The notes: a model not told the origin generated them from the sequence alone. A stretch of 46,859 nt of DNA from an uncultured Propionivibrio sp. (GCF_963666255.1 NZ_OY762658.1:1-46859), one strand, 5' to 3'; counted from the stretch's first letter, positions 17,291 to 28,268 are shown. Made by a program: numbers and translations.

Positions 17291-17764
17291 TCAGTACTTC
17301 AGCTTGAGCGTATCGAGTTGTTCCTTGGTAATGGCCGGCACGTCGCCGCGTTTCTGCCAGCGGTTGAGATTCCATCCGCCTTCGCCGATCCAGGCCTTGA
17401 GCGTGGCGAGGTTGGCCTGGCGCTCGGGCTCCGTCTCGCCGAGGTGTTTGTACATGTTGCCGGGCTTTCTGTCGGGTGTGCCGCTGCCGTCGTCGAGCCG
17501 GCGCATCATGGCGCCGGTGTCGGGCCAGACGATCAGTGCGCTGAGGTCGGCATAGGTGTCGAGCCGCGGACCGATCTTTTTCTTCTTGTAGCCGTCCTCG
17601 TCGGTCTTGAACTGGACGATCGATGGCGAGTTGCCGTCGTGGCACTCGAAGCACTGGCGCTGGATGAGCGGCGCGATATCGTTGCGGTAAGTGACTTCGC
17701 TGGCTCCCGCTGCACCGCTGGCGAGCGCTGCGGCGAGCAGGAGGATTCCCTTGGTCTTATGCAT
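17291..17764 (-). CDS. Periplasmic monohaem cytochrome c
   Basis: The 157-residue product has a signal peptide (MHKTKGILLLAAALASGAAGA) and a single haem-attachment motif CFECH at residues 38-42. The axial histidine is His42; the distal ligand may be Met84 or Met85 in GAMMRRLDDG. The opening RNDIAPLIQRQCFECHDG is typical of diheme/monoheme proteins in which the haem motif follows a short helix. The body is lysine-rich (DGYKKKKIGPRLDTYADL). The C-terminal NLATLKAWIGEGGWNLNRW is characteristic of small class I electron carriers. No oxidoreductase partner gene is adjacent, so its electron donor and acceptor are unknown. A terminator follows, so the gene appears monocistronic. Confidence 0.85.
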   Translation of the reverse strand: MHKTKGILLLAAALASGAAGASEVTYRNDIAPLIQRQCFECHDGNSPSIVQFKTDEDGYKKKKIGPRLDTYADLSALIVWPDTGAMMRRLDDGSGTPDRKPGNMYKHLGETEPERQANLATLKAWIGEGGWNLNRWQKRGDVPAITKEQLDTLKLKY

Positions 17765-17875
17765 GCAAATTCCCCGGTCTGAGATAAATTCTGGCGAAAG
17801 GCGGATGCGTGCCGCCGATGCTTCACAGACTGTCAGAAATGCGAAAAGTTCTCAATAAAAAGCTGCGGGGGCGGC

Positions 17876-18688
17876 CTAGCGCGGTGAGATTTCCAGCGTC
17901 CGGAGTTCTGCGGCGCAGTCGGGCGTCGGCGCCTGTCCGGTTTGGGGCGCGCGGATCTCCTTGGCGGCGAAGCGCATCTGGCGGACGAATTCCGGTTCGG
18001 CATGGAGCAGGCTGACGGCGGCCGCGCCGACCAGGCGGCCGGCGTCAACGTCGCTTTGCCAGTGTACGCCGCAGATGACGCGGCTGTCGCCGAAGGCGAG
18101 CCCGCGCTTGAGCAGGCGGTCGCGGCGTTCCGGCGCGAGCTCGGCGAGCATCAGCGCCCAGGCCCAACCGATGGCGGAATGGCTGGACGGGAAGGAATCG
18201 GCCTTGTGCTTTTCCTCGGGCGTACAGCTCGTGTCGCCGTGCGCGAGATAGGGGCGCTGGCGCTGGAAATGCTTCTTGGCGCTGGCCCCGGTGAGCGCGA
18301 CATCAGCGCGCAAGCGGCTGAGCAGGGCGGCGATATGCGGTGTTTCCTGCGCCGAGATCGTCTGGCCGAGCGCACAGGAAAATGCCCCGACGGCTTGGGG
18401 GAAACCGAGATTGGCGTCGGCATGGGCAAGCGTCCAGCGCGGCGTGTCGCGCAGCGAACGCGTGCGCCGGTAGGCGTCCTCGTCGGCGGCGAAGGCGGCG
18501 CTGTCCGGCGTCGGCGGGGCCGGCAGGAAGGCGCGGCTGTCGGGGATACGGTCGGGCTGGAGATAGCCGATCACATGATCGGGGTGGCCGCCGGGCAGAC
18601 TTTTCGGCGTTGTCGATGGCGGCAGTTCGGCACAGCCGGCGGTGAGAAGTGCGAGCAGCGGCAGGCAGCGCAGGGCGAATGTCTTCAT
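17876..18688 (-). CDS. Class A acid phosphatase / PAP2-superfamily lipoprotein
   Basis: This 270-residue exported phosphatase has the full vanadium-haloperoxidase/PAP2 signature in order: K-x6-RP as KKHFQRQRP, the PSxH motif as SFPSSHSA, and SR-x5-H-x3-D as SRVICGVHWQSD. The third motif is the hallmark of bacterial class A non-specific acid phosphatases (PhoN/PhoC). The N-terminus MKTFALRCLPLLALLTAGCAE is a lipoprotein signal with LTAGC, so the enzyme is probably lipid-anchored rather than free in the periplasm. It should release phosphate from organic phosphomonoesters. The ATG at 18688 is chosen because it starts the signal peptide. A -10 box lies about 31 bases upstream. The gene is divergent from the Spy-like lipoprotein gene. 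Confidence 0.9.
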   Translation of the reverse strand: MKTFALRCLPLLALLTAGCAELPPSTTPKSLPGGHPDHVIGYLQPDRIPDSRAFLPAPPTPDSAAFAADEDAYRRTRSLRDTPRWTLAHADANLGFPQAVGAFSCALGQTISAQETPHIAALLSRLRADVALTGASAKKHFQRQRPYLAHGDTSCTPEEKHKADSFPSSHSAIGWAWALMLAELAPERRDRLLKRGLAFGDSRVICGVHWQSDVDAGRLVGAAAVSLLHAEPEFVRQMRFAAKEIRAPQTGQAPTPDCAAELRTLEISPR

Positions 18689-18718
18689 GAGGCTGGAAGG
18701 GCGGGAAGTCAAGGCGCC

Positions 18719-18724
18719 ATTGTA
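18719..18724 (-). promoter_or_regulatory. -10 box (TACAAT) of the acid phosphatase gene
   Basis: TACAAT followed by GGCGCC on the minus strand, the same arrangement as upstream of the metal-efflux operon. The -35 region (TAAAGA at about 18742-18747) is a poor match. Confidence 0.45.
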
Positions 18725-18828
18725 CCCAGCTTGTTCACCTTTCTTTACCGCCTTTTGCCATTGTTGGCGGCCGTCTCCGGGCCGGTCACGGCACAATCGC
18801 CGCTGCATCGAATGACAGGAGATTCCCC

Positions 18829-19443
18829 ATGCCCAGAAGGATTTTTGCGCGCTCGGCGATCGTCGCCGGCATTGTCGTCCTCAGCGCCTGCGCCACGCCT
18901 TACGGCGGCGGGATGGGGGGTCCCGGCGGCGGTCCCGGTGGCATGGGCGGCGGCGGGATGAACGGCGGCGAACGTGGTGTGTCTCAGGGGGCCGCCTTCA
19001 AGTCGCCGATCGAACAGATCCAGGAACAACTGGTCGACACGGCGATGGCCTTGAAACTGACGCCGAAACAGGCGGTGCTGTGGGATACCTACCAGGCCAG
19101 CGTCGGTGCGCTGATGGCCGATCAGGTCAAGCAGGAACTGTTCGCCACGACGCCGCGCACGGCCTTGCAACTGATCAATGGCAAGGTGGACGTTGTGCGC
19201 AATCGTCTGACGGCGATGGAGGAAATTGCCGAACGTGCGACGACGCTTTATCAGTCACTCGATGACGGGCAGAAGACGATCGCCGACCAGCGCCTTGCAG
19301 CGACGGTGCCGGCGCTCTATTCGGGACTCGTCGTCCAGAGTGGCGGCGGACGCGCCGGCGGAGGACAGGAACAAGGGGGACACGGTGGGCGTGGCGGTCC
19401 GGGTGGCATGGGCGGCCCCGGCGGTGGCATGGGACGTTTCTAG
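18829..19443 (+). CDS. Glycine-rich Spy/LTXXQ-like periplasmic lipoprotein
   Basis: The 204-residue product has a lipoprotein signal (ARSAIVAGIVVLSACATP, Cys at the lipobox LSAC). The all-helical core carries two LTXXQ-type motifs, LTPKQAVLWDTYQ and LDDGQKTIADQRL, which mark the Spy/CpxP family of ATP-independent periplasmic chaperones and stress sensors. Unusually, the core is framed by low-complexity Gly-rich segments on both sides: GGGMGGPGGGPGGMGGGG near residues 26-43, and a C-terminal tail rich in GG/GM/GR ending in GMGRF. ACAGGAGA at 18815-18822 gives a clear ribosome binding site for the ATG at 18829. No CpxAR-type two-component genes are adjacent. Chaperone function is inferred from the motifs alone. 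Confidence 0.75.
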   Translation: MPRRIFARSAIVAGIVVLSACATPYGGGMGGPGGGPGGMGGGGMNGGERGVSQGAAFKSPIEQIQEQLVDTAMALKLTPKQAVLWDTYQASVGALMADQVKQELFATTPRTALQLINGKVDVVRNRLTAMEEIAERATTLYQSLDDGQKTIADQRLAATVPALYSGLVVQSGGGRAGGGQEQGGHGGRGGPGGMGGPGGGMGRF

Positions 19444-19547
19444 CGCCTGCTTCGGGAGGGGGCGGCATGGTCCGTGACCCCGGCAGCAATACGCTCCAGC
19501 CCCGAGTTCGTACTGCGGTGGCGGTATTCGATCCGCGGATGTCGAAG

Positions 19548-19582
19548 CGCGCCGGCGAGTCGCAGAAACGCCCGCCGGCGCG
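19548..19582. other. Strong G+C hairpin between convergent genes
   Basis: CGCGCCGGCG (19548-19557) pairs perfectly with CGCCGGCGCG (19573-19582) just past the parC stop and after the Spy-like gene. No T-run follows on either strand, so it may stabilise 3' ends or terminate weakly in both directions. Confidence 0.35.
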
Positions 19583-19587
19583 GTTGA

Positions 19588-22053
19588 TTACTCCGGCAGC
19601 CCTTCGATCGTCGGCGTGTTGACCAGTCCGACGGCAGCGCCGCGGCGGGCGCGCTGGCCGAGATGTTTCTCGTCCGACAGGAGTTCCTTCGGCTTGTTGC
19701 GGAAGACGCCCTTGATGGCGACGACCGGGCCCTTGACGGCGATCGCCGCCTTCAGTGTTTCCTTGCCCTTGAGGCCGATGATCTGTACGCCCTTGCCACC
19801 CGAGAGCTTCTTCATCTGGTCGAGCGGGAAGACGAGCAGGCGACCGTCGTCGGCGAGTGCGGCGAGATGGTCGGCACCGGCGACGCGTGTCGGCGGCAGA
19901 ATCGTGGCGTCGTCTTCAAGCGTGAGGAAGGCCTTGCCCGCCTTCTGGCGCGAGAGCAGGTCGCCGTAGGTGCAGATGAAGCCATAGCCGGAAGTCTTGG
20001 CAACGAGGAACTCTTCTTCGGGTTTGGCGACGAGCACATGCGCGATGCGGCTGTTGCCCATGTCGACGAAGGACGGCAGCGGCGCGCCCATGCCGCGCCC
20101 GTCGGGCAGCGCGGCGATCGCCACGGTGAAGGCGCGGCCCTCGTTCGAGAGAATGACGAGCGAATCGACCGAGCGGCATTCGAGCGCGACGCCGGGACCG
20201 TCGCCATCCTTGTAGGCGACGCCGGAGAGATCGAGATTATGCCCCTGGCGTACGCGCGCCCAGCCCTTGTCCGAGACGATCAGCGTCACCGGTTCGTCGG
20301 CGACGGCGGCAACTTCCGAGCGCGAGGCCATCGTCGCCGCCTCGATCAGTGTGCGGCGTGCGTCGCCGTGTTTGGCGGCGTCGGCCTTGATTTCCCTGAT
20401 CACCAGCCGGCGCATCAGCGTGTCGCTGGCCAGCAGCTTTTCGAGGTCTTCCTTTTCGGCGCGCAGTTTTTCCAGTTCCTGCTCGATCTTGATGCCTTCG
20501 AGCCGGGCCAGTTGGCGCAGGCGGATTTCGAGAATGTCGTCGGCCTGGCGCTCGGAGAGCTTGAAGCGCGCAATCAGCGCCGGCTTCGGTTCGTCCGATT
20601 CGCGGATCAGGCGGATCACTTCGTCGATGTGGAGGAAGACGATGTGCCGGCCTTCGAGGATGTGGATGCGGTCGTTGGCCTTGGCGAGGCGGAATTCACT
20701 GCGCCGGCGCACGGTCGTCAGGCGGAAACGGCACCACTCGCCGATCAGGTCAGCGAGCGTCTTCTGGCATGGGCGGCCGTCGAGACCGACGGCGACGAGG
20801 TTGATCGGTGCCGTCGTTTCGAGGCTCGTATGGGCGAGCAGCAGCGCGACGAATTCATCGCGGTCGAGGCGCGAGCTGACCGGCTCGAACACCAGGCGGA
20901 TGTCGTCGTCCTTGCCGGATTCGTCGCGGGCGCGTTCGAGTTGTGAGGCGAACAGCGCCTTCAGTTGCGCCGCCGACTGCTCGATCGCCTTCTTGCCGGG
21001 CTTCGGCTGGGGATTCATCAGCGCGCCGATTTCGGAGAGCACCTTGGCGCTCGACACGCCCGGTGGCAGTTCGCGAACGACGAGTTGCCAGGCGCCGCGC
21101 GCCATTTCCTCGAAGTCGTAGCGGGCGCGCACGCGCAGGCTGCCGCGGCCGCTGGCGTAGGCGTTGGTGATTTCGCTCGGTGTCGAGATGATCTGTCCGC
21201 CGCCGGGATAATCCGGGCCGGGGACGTGCGTCATCAGTTCGGCGAGGTCGGCCTGCGGGTTCTGGATCAGGCAGATCGCGGCGTTGGCGATTTCCTGCAG
21301 ATTATGCGATGGGATTTCGGTGGCCATGCCGACGGCGATGCCGGAGGCGCCGTTGAGCAGAGAGAACGGCAGGCGTGCCGGCAGGAAGGCCGGTTCATCG
21401 AAAGCGCCGTCGTAGTTCGGCTGGAAGTCGACGGTACCCTCGTCGAGTTCGCCGAGCAGGAGTTCGGCGATTGGTGTGAGGCGCGCTTCGGTGTAGCGCA
21501 TCGCCGCCGCGTTGTCGCCGTCGCGCGAGCCGAAATTGCCCTGGCCATCGACGAGCGGATAGCGCAGCGAGAAGGGCTGGGCGACGCGCACCATCGCGTC
21601 GTAGGCCGACGAATCGCCGTGCGGATGGTATTTACCGATGACGTCGCCGACGACGCGTGCCGACTTGACCGGTTTGGCGCCGGCGGCGAGGCCGAGCTCG
21701 TGCATGGCGAAGAGCACGCGGCGCTGCACCGGTTTCTGCCCGTCCTTGACGTCGGGCAGCGCACGCCCCTTGACCACCGCAACGGCATATTCGAGATAGT
21801 CGCGGGCGGCGGTTTCATGCAGCAGGATGCTGTCGCCATCGTCTTCAGTGGTGATCGTGACGGCCGGCGGGGGCGGAGGGCCGGGCGGCAGCTCGCCGGT
21901 TGTCGTCTGGTGCTCGTCGGTCAGCAGTACCGGCGAGGCGAGCGGCGCAGCGGGTGTATCGGCGACCGGGGCCTGGGCCCCCGGCTGCGGCGCCGGCGTT
22001 ACCAGTTCGGCGAACAGGTCTGGTGTGGCGGTGTCGTCGTGTTTGTGCGTCAT
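19588..22053 (-). CDS. parC: DNA topoisomerase IV subunit A
   Basis: ParC is the DNA-breaking subunit of topoisomerase IV, which decatenates daughter chromosomes. The 821-residue product has the winged-helix/tower core with catalytic Tyr187 in [13 protein letters not shown], followed by a shortened beta-pinwheel C-terminal domain ([18 protein letters not shown] and [19 protein letters not shown]). The quinolone-resistance region reads [10 protein letters not shown]: the E. coli Ser80 equivalent is Ser148 (conserved) and the Glu84 equivalent is Asp152, so no classic resistance change is visible. The first 75 residues are a Pro/Thr/Ala-rich extension ([10 protein letters not shown]) longer than usual. 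parE lies 60 bases upstream on the same strand, giving a parE-parC operon. Confidence 0.97.
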   Translation of the reverse strand: MTHKHDDTATPDLFAELVTPAPQPGAQAPVADTPAAPLASPVLLTDEHQTTTGELPPGPPPPPAVTITTEDDGDSILLHETAARDYLEYAVAVVKGRALPDVKDGQKPVQRRVLFAMHELGLAAGAKPVKSARVVGDVIGKYHPHGDSSAYDAMVRVAQPFSLRYPLVDGQGNFGSRDGDNAAAMRYTEARLTPIAELLLGELDEGTVDFQPNYDGAFDEPAFLPARLPFSLLNGASGIAVGMATEIPSHNLQEIANAAICLIQNPQADLAELMTHVPGPDYPGGGQIISTPSEITNAYASGRGSLRVRARYDFEEMARGAWQLVVRELPPGVSSAKVLSEIGALMNPQPKPGKKAIEQSAAQLKALFASQLERARDESGKDDDIRLVFEPVSSRLDRDEFVALLLAHTSLETTAPINLVAVGLDGRPCQKTLADLIGEWCRFRLTTVRRRSEFRLAKANDRIHILEGRHIVFLHIDEVIRLIRESDEPKPALIARFKLSERQADDILEIRLRQLARLEGIKIEQELEKLRAEKEDLEKLLASDTLMRRLVIREIKADAAKHGDARRTLIEAATMASRSEVAAVADEPVTLIVSDKGWARVRQGHNLDLSGVAYKDGDGPGVALECRSVDSLVILSNEGRAFTVAIAALPDGRGMGAPLPSFVDMGNSRIAHVLVAKPEEEFLVAKTSGYGFICTYGDLLSRQKAGKAFLTLEDDATILPPTRVAGADHLAALADDGRLLVFPLDQMKKLSGGKGVQIIGLKGKETLKAAIAVKGPVVAIKGVFRNKPKELLSDEKHLGQRARRGAAVGLVNTPTIEGLPE

Positions 22054-22113
22054 TTAGTATCCAAAGACGGAAATATCATGGGAGGCCGACTGGGCTTCCG
22101 CTGTAGCGGACGG

Positions 22114-24063
<1,950 letters not shown>

Positions 24064-24140
24064 TGCGGCCTGATGCGAGAGAGGACGCGGACCGGAGACG
24101 ACAGCCGGGCCGGGTCGGGCGTTGTGCGGAAGAAGCGCGA

Positions 24141-24146
24141 ATTATA
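24141..24146 (-). promoter_or_regulatory. Consensus -10 box (TATAAT) for parE-parC
   Basis: On the minus strand TATAAT is followed by TCGCGC. No recognisable -35 hexamer stands 16-18 bases upstream. The predicted leader is about 70 bases. Confidence 0.55.
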
Positions 24147-24200
24147 CTGAAAACCCCCCGGCACGGCGGTCGGTCGGTTTCGCGGCCGCGGGAGTGCAGA

Positions 24201-24644
24201 TCAGCGTTCGACGACGCGGCACTTGGGAATGAACACCCACATGCCGTCGCAGCGCTTCTCGTCGTACGGCAGCGCGCGCTCGTCGGCGGCCAGCACACAC
24301 TGCGTGTCGCCCTTGGCGGCGAGGACGCGGCCGTCCTTGGTGCGCAGATCCTCGGTGAAGGTGATTGCCTCGATGACGCCAGCCTTGAACGAATGTTTGC
24401 CGAGAAACACCGAATCGCCGAGTCGGGCCTTTTTCAGCCACTCGATATCGCCTTCCGGTGCTGTGCGGCAGGAAAATCCGAGGTAGGCGCTGCTCTTGCG
24501 ATAGAGCGTAGCCTTGTCGAGGACTTCGATGGCGGTGACGCGTTGCGGCGTGGGGCCGGCGGCGAGGGCAGACGTTGCCGCAAGCGCCAGAAGCGGGAGC
24601 ATCGACGTGAACAGGCGGGCAGGGGAAAGGAAAGGCAGTTTCAT
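24201..24644 (-). CDS. Secreted hypothetical protein
   Basis: This 147-residue protein of unknown function has a signal peptide (basic start, LLALAATSALAAG, cleavage near residue 29). The mature part of about 118 residues has four Cys: FSCRTAPEG, DTQCVLAAD, EKRCDGMW and PKCRVVER. They could form two disulphides in the periplasm. There is no catalytic motif and I recognise no family. It stands between parE and the polysaccharide cluster on the same strand but is separated from both, so its context says little. Confidence 0.7.
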   Translation of the reverse strand: MKLPFLSPARLFTSMLPLLALAATSALAAGPTPQRVTAIEVLDKATLYRKSSAYLGFSCRTAPEGDIEWLKKARLGDSVFLGKHSFKAGVIEAITFTEDLRTKDGRVLAAKGDTQCVLAADERALPYDEKRCDGMWVFIPKCRVVER

Positions 24645-24740
24645 GGCTCTGGTTGGGTGTTGAGAAGGCCGTTAGGCGACGCGATGTGAAAGCAGGGGAA
24701 AAGGGAATGTCTCTCTGAGATGCGTTTCGACAGGCGGATG

Positions 24741-24773
24741 AAAAAAAGGACTAACCCTTTAAGATCAGTCCTT
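24741..24773 (-). terminator. Intrinsic terminator ending the polysaccharide cluster
   Basis: AAAGGACT pairs with AGTCCTTT (24745-24752 and 24766-24773), and on the minus strand the hairpin runs into a stretch of T covering 24741-24747. It lies 112 bases past the last gene. The rest of the 240-base gap 24645-24884 shows no gene. Confidence 0.8.
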
Positions 24774-24884
24774 TGTAATTCCGCGGGCTTAAACTATACA
24801 CCCAAGTTCGAACGTTTTCTCCGGGCTCCTGGGTAGTGCACGCGGTTGGCCAGGAAAGAGCAGGGTGTTTGAGGAACGGCGAGC

Positions 24885-26831
24885 TTAGCCAGCTAACCCC
24901 AAGGCCTGTGCCTCGGCTTCCTGCTCCAGGTACACCCAATCGACAATTTCGTCGCTCGGCGTGTAACCCGTTACGAGCTGTTGCATCATCAACCGGATGA
25001 CGCCAACATCATTGACGTTGAGCGCCATTTCCAGCGCTTTCAGCCGGTCCTCCAACTCCGCCCAAGGGACGAATTCTTCGTTGGCTTTCATGATCCGCGA
25101 ATGAGATGTGGGCTTGGGGTTGTCGCCAATCAGCAATTCTTCATAGAGCTTTTCACCTGGGCGCAGTCCGGTGATTTCGATTTCGATATCGCCATCGGGG
25201 TTTTGCTCGTCTTTGACACTCAGGCCCGAGAGTTCGATCATTCGTCGGGCCAGATCAATGATTTTGACGGGTTGTCCCATGTCGAGGACAAAGACATCTC
25301 CGCCCTTTGCCATCGCTCCGGCCTGGATCACCAGTTGAGACGCTTCAGGGATGGTCATGAAGTAGCGGGTGATCTCCGGATGCGTCAGTGTGATCGGTCC
25401 TTCGTTACGGATCTGCTGTCTGAACTTTGGCACTACCGAGCCAGAAGACCCCAGCACATTGCCAAAACGGACCATGCTGAATTTGGTGCCGGAAGCAGTT
25501 GCCGCGAGGGCTTGCAGCACCATTTCCGCGAGACGTTTGCTCGCCCCCATGATGTTGGTCGGACGCACGGCTTTGTCGGTGCTGATCAGGACAAAATCGG
25601 AGACGCCGTTTTCCGCGGCTGCCTGGGCCGTGTGGAGTGTACCGAGTACGTTGTTCTTGATCCCTTCGGCCGGATTGTGTTCAACCAGTGGCACGTGCTT
25701 ATATGCTGCTGCGTGATAGACAGTGTCCGGATGCCAGGTCGACATGATCTCGCGCATGCGTTCGTCATCTTGCACCGATGCCAGTAAAGGCACCAGAACG
25801 ATGTCACGGTCGGCAAGCTTTTCTTCGAGTTCCTGATGAATGCCGTAAAGCGCGAACTCGCTCTGCTCAATGAGCAGCAGTTTGCTTGGGTTGACCGCAA
25901 GGACCTGACGACACAATTCGCTGCCAATCGATCCTCCTGCACCTGTGACCATGACGACCTTGCTGCGCACATTCATGGCCAGCAGGATGTGATTTGGCAT
26001 GACCGGCTCGCGACCGAGCAGGTCGTCGATGTCCAGGTCGCGCAGGTCAGAGATGCTGACCTTGCCTTGTGCCAAATCGGTCACACTGGGTAGCGTGCGG
26101 ACTGCCACACGCGCGGTTCTAATCTGGGCCAGGATTTCATTGCGCCGTTTGCGACTCAGACTGGGCATTGCCAGCAATACATTGCGAATAGTCAATGTCG
26201 GGGCCAGATTGACCAGATCAGCGGGGTTGTATATTGGCTGACCATTCAGTACGTGCCCGTGCAGACGATCATCGTCATCGAGGAACCCGACAACCTGCAT
26301 CTCATGACTATTGGCCATGGCGGCAACCAATTGGCGTCCGGTGCTTCCTGCGCCATAGATCAACACCTTGGGTCGCGAACCGTGCTTGAGGATATGCTGA
26401 TACTGATCGCCGAGCCAGAGGCGAGCGAGCGCTCTGGAAGCTCCGACGAAAAGGAGCAACAAAATGGGCTGGATGAGACCGACTGTGCGCGGAACGCCAG
26501 CCACACCAATCGCAGTAAAGATGGCAGCATACAGCAGACCGTAAATGCTCACGGCGCGCGCAACTGCCAATAATGCTGGCCAGCCGCTGTAGCGGAAAAT
26601 TGCCCGGTAAAGGCCGGATACCATGAAAATGGGCAGCGCGATGCAAATGGACACACCTGCCGCCCACAATGCGGTACCTGACAACGCTACGAATTCGCCG
26701 AGGCGAAGGTAGTAGGCCAGCCAGACGGTCAGGACGCACAACCCCAAATCAACGGACAAGGCTATGGATCGCTTTGCGGCCCTGGGTAAGGCCAGGACGG
26801 GGATGGCGAGGTTGAGCAGAGGTTTTTTCAT
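24885..26831 (-). CDS. CapD/WbpM/FlaA1-type UDP-N-acetylhexosamine 4,6-dehydratase, membrane-anchored
   Basis: The 648-residue product has four N-terminal transmembrane helices (about residues 20-120), a nucleotide-binding-like middle domain (VLIYGAGSTGRQLV), and a C-terminal extended SDR domain starting at VMVTGAGGSIGSELCRQV. The SDR active site has MGASK where most SDRs have Y-x-x-x-K. Loss of that Tyr is characteristic of the WbpM/FlaA1 dehydratases, which use other acidic and Lys residues. Family members convert UDP-GlcNAc to UDP-4-keto-6-deoxy sugars, the first step to QuiNAc, FucNAc or bacillosamine. AGGGGA upstream supports the ATG at 26831; an ATG at 26894 would add 21 unusual residues. 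It is the final gene of the cluster. Confidence 0.92.
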   Translation of the reverse strand: MKKPLLNLAIPVLALPRAAKRSIALSVDLGLCVLTVWLAYYLRLGEFVALSGTALWAAGVSICIALPIFMVSGLYRAIFRYSGWPALLAVARAVSIYGLLYAAIFTAIGVAGVPRTVGLIQPILLLLFVGASRALARLWLGDQYQHILKHGSRPKVLIYGAGSTGRQLVAAMANSHEMQVVGFLDDDDRLHGHVLNGQPIYNPADLVNLAPTLTIRNVLLAMPSLSRKRRNEILAQIRTARVAVRTLPSVTDLAQGKVSISDLRDLDIDDLLGREPVMPNHILLAMNVRSKVVMVTGAGGSIGSELCRQVLAVNPSKLLLIEQSEFALYGIHQELEEKLADRDIVLVPLLASVQDDERMREIMSTWHPDTVYHAAAYKHVPLVEHNPAEGIKNNVLGTLHTAQAAAENGVSDFVLISTDKAVRPTNIMGASKRLAEMVLQALAATASGTKFSMVRFGNVLGSSGSVVPKFRQQIRNEGPITLTHPEITRYFMTIPEASQLVIQAGAMAKGGDVFVLDMGQPVKIIDLARRMIELSGLSVKDEQNPDGDIEIEITGLRPGEKLYEELLIGDNPKPTSHSRIMKANEEFVPWAELEDRLKALEMALNVNDVGVIRLMMQQLVTGYTPSDEIVDWVYLEQEAEAQALGLAG

Positions 26832-26902
26832 GGCGTGTAATCCCCTAAGTTCGGAGCCGTGGGGTCTGGGCCCATGAGCGGCAATATGATTCATATTTTT
26901 CT

Positions 26903-27463
26903 TCAATGTGATACTCCGTCGCGCACCAGAACCTTCAAAGCCGTAATCCACAGAATTTTCAGGTCAAATGATAACGACTGGCGCTGTAGATACTCGGTGT
27001 CAAGTTGTACTTTCTGAGGAATCGGCAGTTCATCTCTTCCGTTGACTTGCGCCCATCCGGTCAGCCCCGGAAGCATTTTGTGTACGCCTTTTTCCGTCCG
27101 CAGTGCAATCAGGTCGTTCTGGTTGAAAAGTGCAGGACGCGGACCAACGAAGCTCATGTCGCCTCGAAGAATGCTCCATAACTGAGGTAACTCATCCAGG
27201 CTGGACTTGCGCAGGAATGAGCCGATCGGCGTTAACCATTGGTCCGGGTTTTGCAGCAAGTGCGTGGCCACCGCAGGAGTATCGATGCGCATGCTGCGGA
27301 ATTTGGGCATTCTGAAAATGTGGTTGTGGCGCCCGACTCGATCGCTCCAGTACAGCACCGGTCCCGGCGAAGTCAACCGAACTGCCAACGCAACAACTGC
27401 AATCGGAAGCACCAGAAACAAGGTGGCAACCAACGCCAAAGCAAGATCAAATAAACGTTTCAT
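26903..27463 (-). CDS. Initiating sugar-1-phosphate transferase (monotopic phosphoglycosyl transferase)
   Basis: The 186-residue product belongs to the PglC/WcaJ-core family, which moves a phospho-sugar from UDP-sugar to undecaprenyl phosphate and starts repeat-unit assembly on the inner face of the membrane. It has one N-terminal re-entrant hydrophobic helix (MKRLFDLALALVATLFLVLP) and the Asp-Glu dyad of SSLDELPQLWSILRGDMS. PKFRSMRI and VGPRPAL follow, and the C-terminus has LPGLTGWAQVNGRDELP. The short, single-domain form is like PglC; there is no WbaP/WcaJ membrane domain. It sits directly before the CapD-type dehydratase, so the first sugar is probably a 4-keto-reduced or amino derivative of UDP-GlcNAc. 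The reductase or epimerase expected between them is the decayed gene upstream. Confidence 0.92.
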   Translation of the reverse strand: MKRLFDLALALVATLFLVLPIAVVALAVRLTSPGPVLYWSDRVGRHNHIFRMPKFRSMRIDTPAVATHLLQNPDQWLTPIGSFLRKSSLDELPQLWSILRGDMSFVGPRPALFNQNDLIALRTEKGVHKMLPGLTGWAQVNGRDELPIPQKVQLDTEYLQRQSLSFDLKILWITALKVLVRDGVSH

Positions 27464-27495
27464 GGGCGAAACCTTTCTGCGGCACGCCGCAGCCC

Positions 27496-28192
27496 TTAAT
27501 CGACAGACACAAGTGGGATCCAACCCAACCGCTGGCGCGGCTTGGAAACATCCAGTTGCAACGAACCGCACAGGCGTTGATAAACGCCCTCTTTGCTCAC
27601 CATTTTGGTACCGAGCTTCGGCAGGGCAGGGGTACAAAAAACAGTCGCGCCGGATGATCCAAAGTAGCCCCCATGCGCCTGAGTAAATCGGCTGTTGAGA
27701 GACCTTCTCCGTCACTTGCTATGAAAGTCTGGTTGGCTGCGGCCGGGTGACGCAAGCAGGTCACGATCAGGTCCGCCAGGTTGTTGAGCGCCACATGACT
27801 ACGGCGGTTTTCGGTCACGGCGGCCTGGGGTAGCGGGAGGCCGCGAGCAATCCAGCGCATCATCGATTCGAAGTTGGCCTTGACACCAGACCCGTACACC
27901 AGCGGGGGGCGAATAATCACTACCTCCATTTTCGTGTCTGCTGCTATCTGACGCAAAACCTGCTCTGCTTCATGCTTGGACACACCGCATGGCTTCTGTG
28001 GCGCAGGGACATCGTCGGAGGAGAAGGGGGCAAGCTTCGCGAACTCGCCATCTACCTTGACGGAGCTCGGAAAGACAGAGCGATGCGCGCCCGTTGCCGC
28101 TGCCTGGCGTGTGAGAGCGGCTGTACCGTCAGCATTCATACGACGACACTCGCTAAACGGGTCTGGACTTTTGTCGTTCATTACGTGTAATG
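27496..28192 (-). pseudogene. Decayed NAD-dependent UDP-sugar epimerase/reductase (5' truncated and frameshifted)
   Basis: The minus strand encodes the middle and C-terminus of an extended-SDR sugar epimerase of the kind that normally precedes PglC-like transferases. It begins abruptly inside the protein at HVMNDKSPDPFSECRRMN. VFPSSVKVDGE and the active-site C-G-V-S-K (YGxSK with Cys in place of Tyr) follow, then VVIIRPPLVYGSGVKANF. The NAD-binding Rossmann segment of about 70 residues is absent. The frame breaks at about 27630, where the sequence ctgccctgccg lacks a TGCC unit. The other frame then continues with LGTKMVSKEGVYQRLCGSLQ and ends with QRLGWIPLVSVD and a TAA at 27496-27498. Two independent lesions and a substituted active-site Tyr make this non-functional. 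Confidence 0.8.
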
Positions 28193-28236
28193 GCAAGTAT
28201 CGCCAGCCCCAAAACGATATCAATAAGTCGCTTCAT
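28185..28236 (-). pseudogene. 5' fragment of a second initiating sugar transferase
   Basis: The ATG at 28236 opens MKRLIDIVLGLAILAIT, the N-terminal membrane helix typical of PglC-like sugar transferases and similar to, but distinct from, the intact copy at 27463. After about 17 codons the sequence runs into the epimerase remnant out of frame and soon stops. The junction lies close to the TACACGTAATG segment. The fragment is a deletion scar. Confidence 0.65.
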
Positions 28237-28268
28237 CTGCGCGTGTGGCTCGCCGCGATCTCTCTCGG

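Noticed and set aside
18904-18964. Possible short tandem DNA repeat or CRISPR-like array
   Set aside because: The repetition comes from Gly codons in a coding region; units are irregular and have no spacers.
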